From NCBI GenBank assembly GCA_018814465.1, contig JAHIZR010000017.1:1-10079 (forward strand): DNA of 10,079 bases. The letters are read 5' to 3'. Both the position numbers and the translations under genes were made by a program. This DNA is from a bacterium. GTDB lineage: Bacteria > Electryoneota > RPQS01. This document shows positions 6,291 to 10,079 of the stretch, piece after piece; position 1 is the first letter of the stretch, and every line of letters begins with the position of its first letter. Below the pieces are notes generated by a model. That model saw nothing but the letters and a program-made list of their open reading frames with translations. It had not been told where the DNA came from and did not search any database.

Positions 6291-9200
6291 ATGTACAGAT
6301 CGTTTGCGACAAGTCTTTCTATCGCGCTGGTCTTCCTGCTAACCATAGGTGTCGCCTTTGGCGCTGTGGTCAGCCAGTCAGACTATGATATGCTGAAAAC
6401 GAAACTCGCTGCCGGGGAAACCCTTTCCCGCGCAGACATCAACATGATAATTGATCTCCATGACGCCGGAATGTCCGTCGTTGATGACTGGGAACTCGGC
6501 CAGCTAAAGGAATTCGGCTATATCGGCGAACGTCCGGCACCCGCGCGTCGCCCGGGGAACACACTGGATGAGTATATCTATTCCGAGATAACCTATGATT
6601 TCCATGACATCACCGCTGAACCAGGCGTTGTTCAGCTTCCGAACCCAACCGATGACGGTGTACAAAGCCCTTTTGCTCTTGGTTTCAACTTCCCGCTGTA
6701 TGACGCGACAATGTCCGAAATTTCGATCTGTTCAAACGGATTTATTTCGAATGCCGCAAATACTTCCGGCGATTATTCCAATAACCCCATTCCTGATCCA
6801 CTGACTCCGAATCCGGTTATTGCTCCTTTCTGGGATGACCTGAATCCGGCAAATACAACAACACCCGGACAGATTTATTTCTGGGCAGATCCATCAAGTG
6901 ACCGTGCGATTGTGCAATGGGTTAACTGCGTTGGCCTCGTTAGCGCAGGTGTTGGACCGCAGACATTCCAGTGTCAGCTCTTCGCAAATGGCAATATCGA
7001 ATATCACTATCAGACAATCAACGGTGGTGACCTCTGTACTGTCGGCATCGAGAACTCAACCGGAACCGAAGGTCTTCAAGTATGTTTTGATGGCACTGGC
7101 TGGATTCCGACCTCGGGATCTGCGATTATCATCGGCGAATTTGACGGTGTTCCACAACCTGTTACTGGTTTGACCGGTGCGCAAGTTGCTTCGGACGTTG
7201 TCCTCAATTGGACCGACCCGACGCAAGACACCAACGGCAACCCGATCACTCCCACCAATATTCAAGTTTGGCTGGGAGTACCCGGTGTTGGAACGTTGCT
7301 GGGAACCGTCGGCGCTGGCGTGGGCACCTATACACACTTAAATGCCCCCGACGGCAATCTGACTTATTATGTCCGAGCATACCTGAATCCTTACTACAGC
7401 GCACCGGCTTCGGTGAATGTGGTTGTCGGAAATCCATCGTACGCTGAAGACTTTGAAGCTACCGATGGAATGTGGGTTGCAGATACCGGCTGGGAATGGG
7501 GCATCCCCACAGTCGAACCCAGCGGCGCGCACAGCGGCACTCATTGCTGGGGTACGGTCATGAACGCCGACTATCCGAACAGCGCTTGTCTCAACGTAAT
7601 CCTCGATCCAAGTCTTTCGATAATCAGCCCCGGAGCCACCTTTGAGTTCTGGATGTGGTATCAGATCGAAACCAGTTGGGATGGCTGTAATTTTTCAGTG
7701 AGTACCGATGGCGGTGCAACGTGGACTTTAGTTGAACCGGAAGGTGGTTATCCCGGCGCAACCAATACGTCAAACACGTGCAATCCTTCCCAACCTGCAT
7801 GGACCAACAGCACAGGGACTGGCGGCTGGGTGTATGTAGTTATCCCGATCGGTCAGTTTGTCGGTCAGGTTCCGCAGTTCAAGTTTACTCTTGGATCAGA
7901 TTCCTCAATTCCCTACCCCGGCTTCTTCTTTGATGATGTAACGATTTGGGGCTTAGCTCCTCCTGTCGGCGCGCCCGTCTCTGGTACCGTTACCTTGGAC
8001 GGCGGCGCGGGTAATATGACTTCCGTGACTGTGCGCGCAGATGGTCTCGGCAATCCTGTCACCAATCCCGCTGCAAACGGTACTTATACGCTCGAAAATG
8101 TGCTCGTCGGCAACCGCATTGTCTGGGCGGAATTGGCAGGGTATCATAATGGAACCGCTAATGTGAACGTTCCGGAAGGCGGCGTAACCGGCATTAATCT
8201 GACGCTCGTTCGCCTTGATCCCCCGGTCCCGACCGGATTGGAAGCAACAGTCAGCAATACCACCGGCATCGCATCCCTGACTTGGGATCCTTCCGCCGAC
8301 CCGCTGGTTGACAGATATAATGTCTATCGGAAACTGCAGGAAGACGCAAATTACGTGAATATCGGCAGCTCCGGTGCTACTTCATATGATGATGATCTGA
8401 ATACTCCCGGCCCCGGGATTTACCAGTATGCGATTACCGCTGTTGACTTGGATGTGACCACGCCGGTTGAATCCGAAATGACCGCTCCGGTGACGGTACT
8501 CTATGGCGAACTGCCTCCCAGCGGTTTATCCGCTAACGGCAATTTCGACGACAAGATCGTGCTCGACTGGTTCGAGCCGGGCACTCCTCCGGAATTTGAG
8601 CTGTTCTATGATAACGGCGTCAATGAAATCGGCGGCCTCGGCTTCTGGCAGGGCGCGCCGACTTTCGGCTGGATGGTAACTAAGTTCCAGACAGTGGGCG
8701 GCCCGATTACCGTTACCCGTATTAAAGCTTATATCACGGACAGCGCTTTGGAAGGCGACGTGTTCGAAATCGGTGTCTTCGCCGATAACGGCGGAGTGCC
8801 TACGTTCACACCGCTGGGTGTGACCCCGGTTACTCAGCAAGGCCCATTTAATGCATGGTTTGAATGGGATCTTGCCGCTCCTGTAACTCTCCCCGATGGC
8901 ATCGCTTGGGTCGGCCATCGTCAGATTACCGCTATGCAGGGCGTTTCCGTCGGCGGCGACCAGACAACTGCCTTCCCGGCCAACACCTTCAAGTACAGCT
9001 TTGATGCCGCCGCCTGGACCGCGTTCGAACCCGATCTGATGGTTATCCCGATGCAACGCTGCTTCGCTATCGGTCAATTCGGAGCGCTCGTCGAACTCAT
9101 GCCTTCGCCGATTGATGTCGAACGGATGCCATCCCAGACCGTCGAAAACAAGGATGCTAAGTCCATAACTACTGTTGAGATTCCCGATAACCGGATGACC

Positions 9201-10079
9201 AGCAGCGGTGATTATCAATATGACTTCAGGTCCATTCTTTCCCGTGCTGCGAAAGCCGTTGCTCCCCATGCGCCCTACTTCCGCCCGGTTGAAATGCGCC
9301 GTAATAACAACTCGCTGGATGATGTCGAATACTATATCGTCTATCGCGATGGCGCGGACGTCGGTCATCCCACGATTGAACACTTTGAAGACACCGGCCG
9401 CACCGAAAACGTACAGCACAGTTATCACGTCACTGCGTACTACGATAACGCCGTAGAATCCGGCCCAACCGGAACCGTCACGGCCGCCTGCAACATGGCT
9501 CCCGCCGCGCCCACCAGTATCAGCGTTGTCTCCGTACCGCCCAGCAGCGCGTACATCACATGGATTGACCCGATCGCCAATGCCGACGGCTCGCCTTGCG
9601 TGGATTTGGCGAACATCCAGGTGTTCCGCGATGGAAGCCTGGTGGCCACGGTCGCAGCGGGCACCGAAGAGTATACCGATACTCCGCCGCAGAGCGGCTA
9701 CTATCTGTGGACATTGCGCGCAATCGACGAAGTACCGAATGTAAGCGAAGCCTCGAACGGAGCCGGCGGCATCGCCGGTAATCCCTCATACTTCTCGGAT
9801 TTCGAAACAGACGACGGCGGCTGGGTTTCAGACAATCCGGACGGCTGGCAATGGGGTGCGCCTACAAATGGTCCGGGCGCTGCTCAAAGCGGCACGAATT
9901 GCTGGGGAACCGTGCTCGCCGCCGATTATCCGGCAGGCGCGTGTTACCAATTGACGCTCAATCCCGAAATGCCTATAACTCAGCCAGATGCGCGACTTGA
10001 ATTCTGGACTTGGTACGATACCGAGCTGTCTTATGATGGATGCAACCTCAAGGTCAGCAGCGATGGGACAACATGGGAA
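6291..10079 (+). CDS. Giant secreted multidomain protein, 3' end beyond window
   Basis: The frame is open without a stop for 1263 codons to the last base, so the gene is partial. Residues 1-24 are a signal peptide (MYRSFATSLSIALVFLLTIG, cleavage near AFG). Residues about 95-280 form a beta-rich domain with FNFPLYD, SNGFIS, APFWDDLNP and NIEYHYQTI, resembling nidogen-like or adhesion ectodomains. An FN3-like domain (287-380) is followed by a jelly-roll/MAM-like module (381-554) starting NPSYAEDFE and ending FFFDDVTIWG. Next come a carboxypeptidase-regulatory-like domain (about 560-640), an FN3 domain (643-735) and an FN3-like domain beginning near 741 that seems split by a roughly 250-residue insertion and resumes near 1010. 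A second FN3 plus jelly-roll pair begins at 1070 and 1164. No protease or hydrolase motif is seen in this part. By analogy with gene 1, I infer a T9SS sorting tail beyond the window and a role in adhesion or surface binding. It is divergent from the glycosyltransferase operon. Confidence 0.9.
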   Translation, partial: MYRSFATSLSIALVFLLTIGVAFGAVVSQSDYDMLKTKLAAGETLSRADINMIIDLHDAGMSVVDDWELGQLKEFGYIGERPAPARRPGNTLDEYIYSEITYDFHDITAEPGVVQLPNPTDDGVQSPFALGFNFPLYDATMSEISICSNGFISNAANTSGDYSNNPIPDPLTPNPVIAPFWDDLNPANTTTPGQIYFWADPSSDRAIVQWVNCVGLVSAGVGPQTFQCQLFANGNIEYHYQTINGGDLCTVGIENSTGTEGLQVCFDGTGWIPTSGSAIIIGEFDGVPQPVTGLTGAQVASDVVLNWTDPTQDTNGNPITPTNIQVWLGVPGVGTLLGTVGAGVGTYTHLNAPDGNLTYYVRAYLNPYYSAPASVNVVVGNPSYAEDFEATDGMWVADTGWEWGIPTVEPSGAHSGTHCWGTVMNADYPNSACLNVILDPSLSIISPGATFEFWMWYQIETSWDGCNFSVSTDGGATWTLVEPEGGYPGATNTSNTCNPSQPAWTNSTGTGGWVYVVIPIGQFVGQVPQFKFTLGSDSSIPYPGFFFDDVTIWGLAPPVGAPVSGTVTLDGGAGNMTSVTVRADGLGNPVTNPAANGTYTLENVLVGNRIVWAELAGYHNGTANVNVPEGGVTGINLTLVRLDPPVPTGLEATVSNTTGIASLTWDPSADPLVDRYNVYRKLQEDANYVNIGSSGATSYDDDLNTPGPGIYQYAITAVDLDVTTPVESEMTAPVTVLYGELPPSGLSANGNFDDKIVLDWFEPGTPPEFELFYDNGVNEIGGLGFWQGAPTFGWMVTKFQTVGGPITVTRIKAYITDSALEGDVFEIGVFADNGGVPTFTPLGVTPVTQQGPFNAWFEWDLAAPVTLPDGIAWVGHRQITAMQGVSVGGDQTTAFPANTFKYSFDAAAWTAFEPDLMVIPMQRCFAIGQFGALVELMPSPIDVERMPSQTVENKDAKSITTVEIPDNRMTSSGDYQYDFRSILSRAAKAVAPHAPYFRPVEMRRNNNSLDDVEYYIVYRDGADVGHPTIEHFEDTGRTENVQHSYHVTAYYDNAVESGPTGTVTAACNMAPAAPTSISVVSVPPSSAYITWIDPIANADGSPCVDLANIQVFRDGSLVATVAAGTEEYTDTPPQSGYYLWTLRAIDEVPNVSEASNGAGGIAGNPSYFSDFETDDGGWVSDNPDGWQWGAPTNGPGAAQSGTNCWGTVLAADYPAGACYQLTLNPEMPITQPDARLEFWTWYDTELSYDGCNLKVSSDGTTWE

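Noticed and set aside
8526..9428. 300-codon open frame on the minus strand inside the giant secreted-protein gene
   Set aside because: It is fully antisense to a gene with a signal peptide, Shine-Dalgarno and recognisable domains. Its product has no recognisable motif or export signal, and the frame is explained by codon bias of the real gene.

Overview
The window looks like chromosomal DNA from an uncultured-type bacterium of the Fibrobacterota-Chlorobiota-Bacteroidota (FCB) superphylum or an allied candidate phylum such as Cloacimonadota, Marinimicrobia, Zixibacteria or Electryoneota. The main reason is the C-terminus of the first protein: a textbook type IX secretion (T9SS) type A sorting domain opening with the YPNPFNPSTTISF motif and ending in a basic residue. 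The second reason is a giant secreted multidomain protein built from fibronectin III, carboxypeptidase-regulatory-like and jelly-roll modules, an architecture common in those phyla. The exact phylum cannot be fixed from this sequence.

Layout. (1) Bases 1-121 hold a strong ribosome binding site with a 20-codon open frame, then the start of gene 1. (2) 122-3244 (+) encodes a 1040-residue secreted, probably cell-surface-anchored repeat protein, likely beta-propeller, with the T9SS sorting tail. (3) 3285-3326 is a perfect 16-bp hairpin terminator serving two convergent transcription units. (4) 3340-5632 (-) is a two-gene operon: a GT4-type glycosyltransferase followed, with a 14-bp overlap and a GTG start, by an MscS-family mechanosensitive channel. 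(5) 5633-6290 is a 658-bp divergent intergenic region. It contains a 153-bp, TA-flanked, MITE-like inverted-repeat element with a perfect 26-bp GC-rich palindrome at its core, a neighbouring two-part hairpin, and an AT-rich stretch that probably carries the promoter of the last gene. (6) 6291 to the window end (+) is one uninterrupted reading frame of at least 1263 codons with a signal peptide and a clear Shine-Dalgarno. It is truncated by the window edge.

Functionally the two plus-strand genes belong to the exported/surface protein repertoire. The minus-strand operon combines envelope or surface glycan synthesis with osmotic protection. I see no tRNA, rRNA, CRISPR array, transposase, phage gene or recognisable defence system. 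The least ordinary parts are the nested inverted-repeat element at 5707-5910 and the long-period (783-residue) duplication inside the giant secreted protein.
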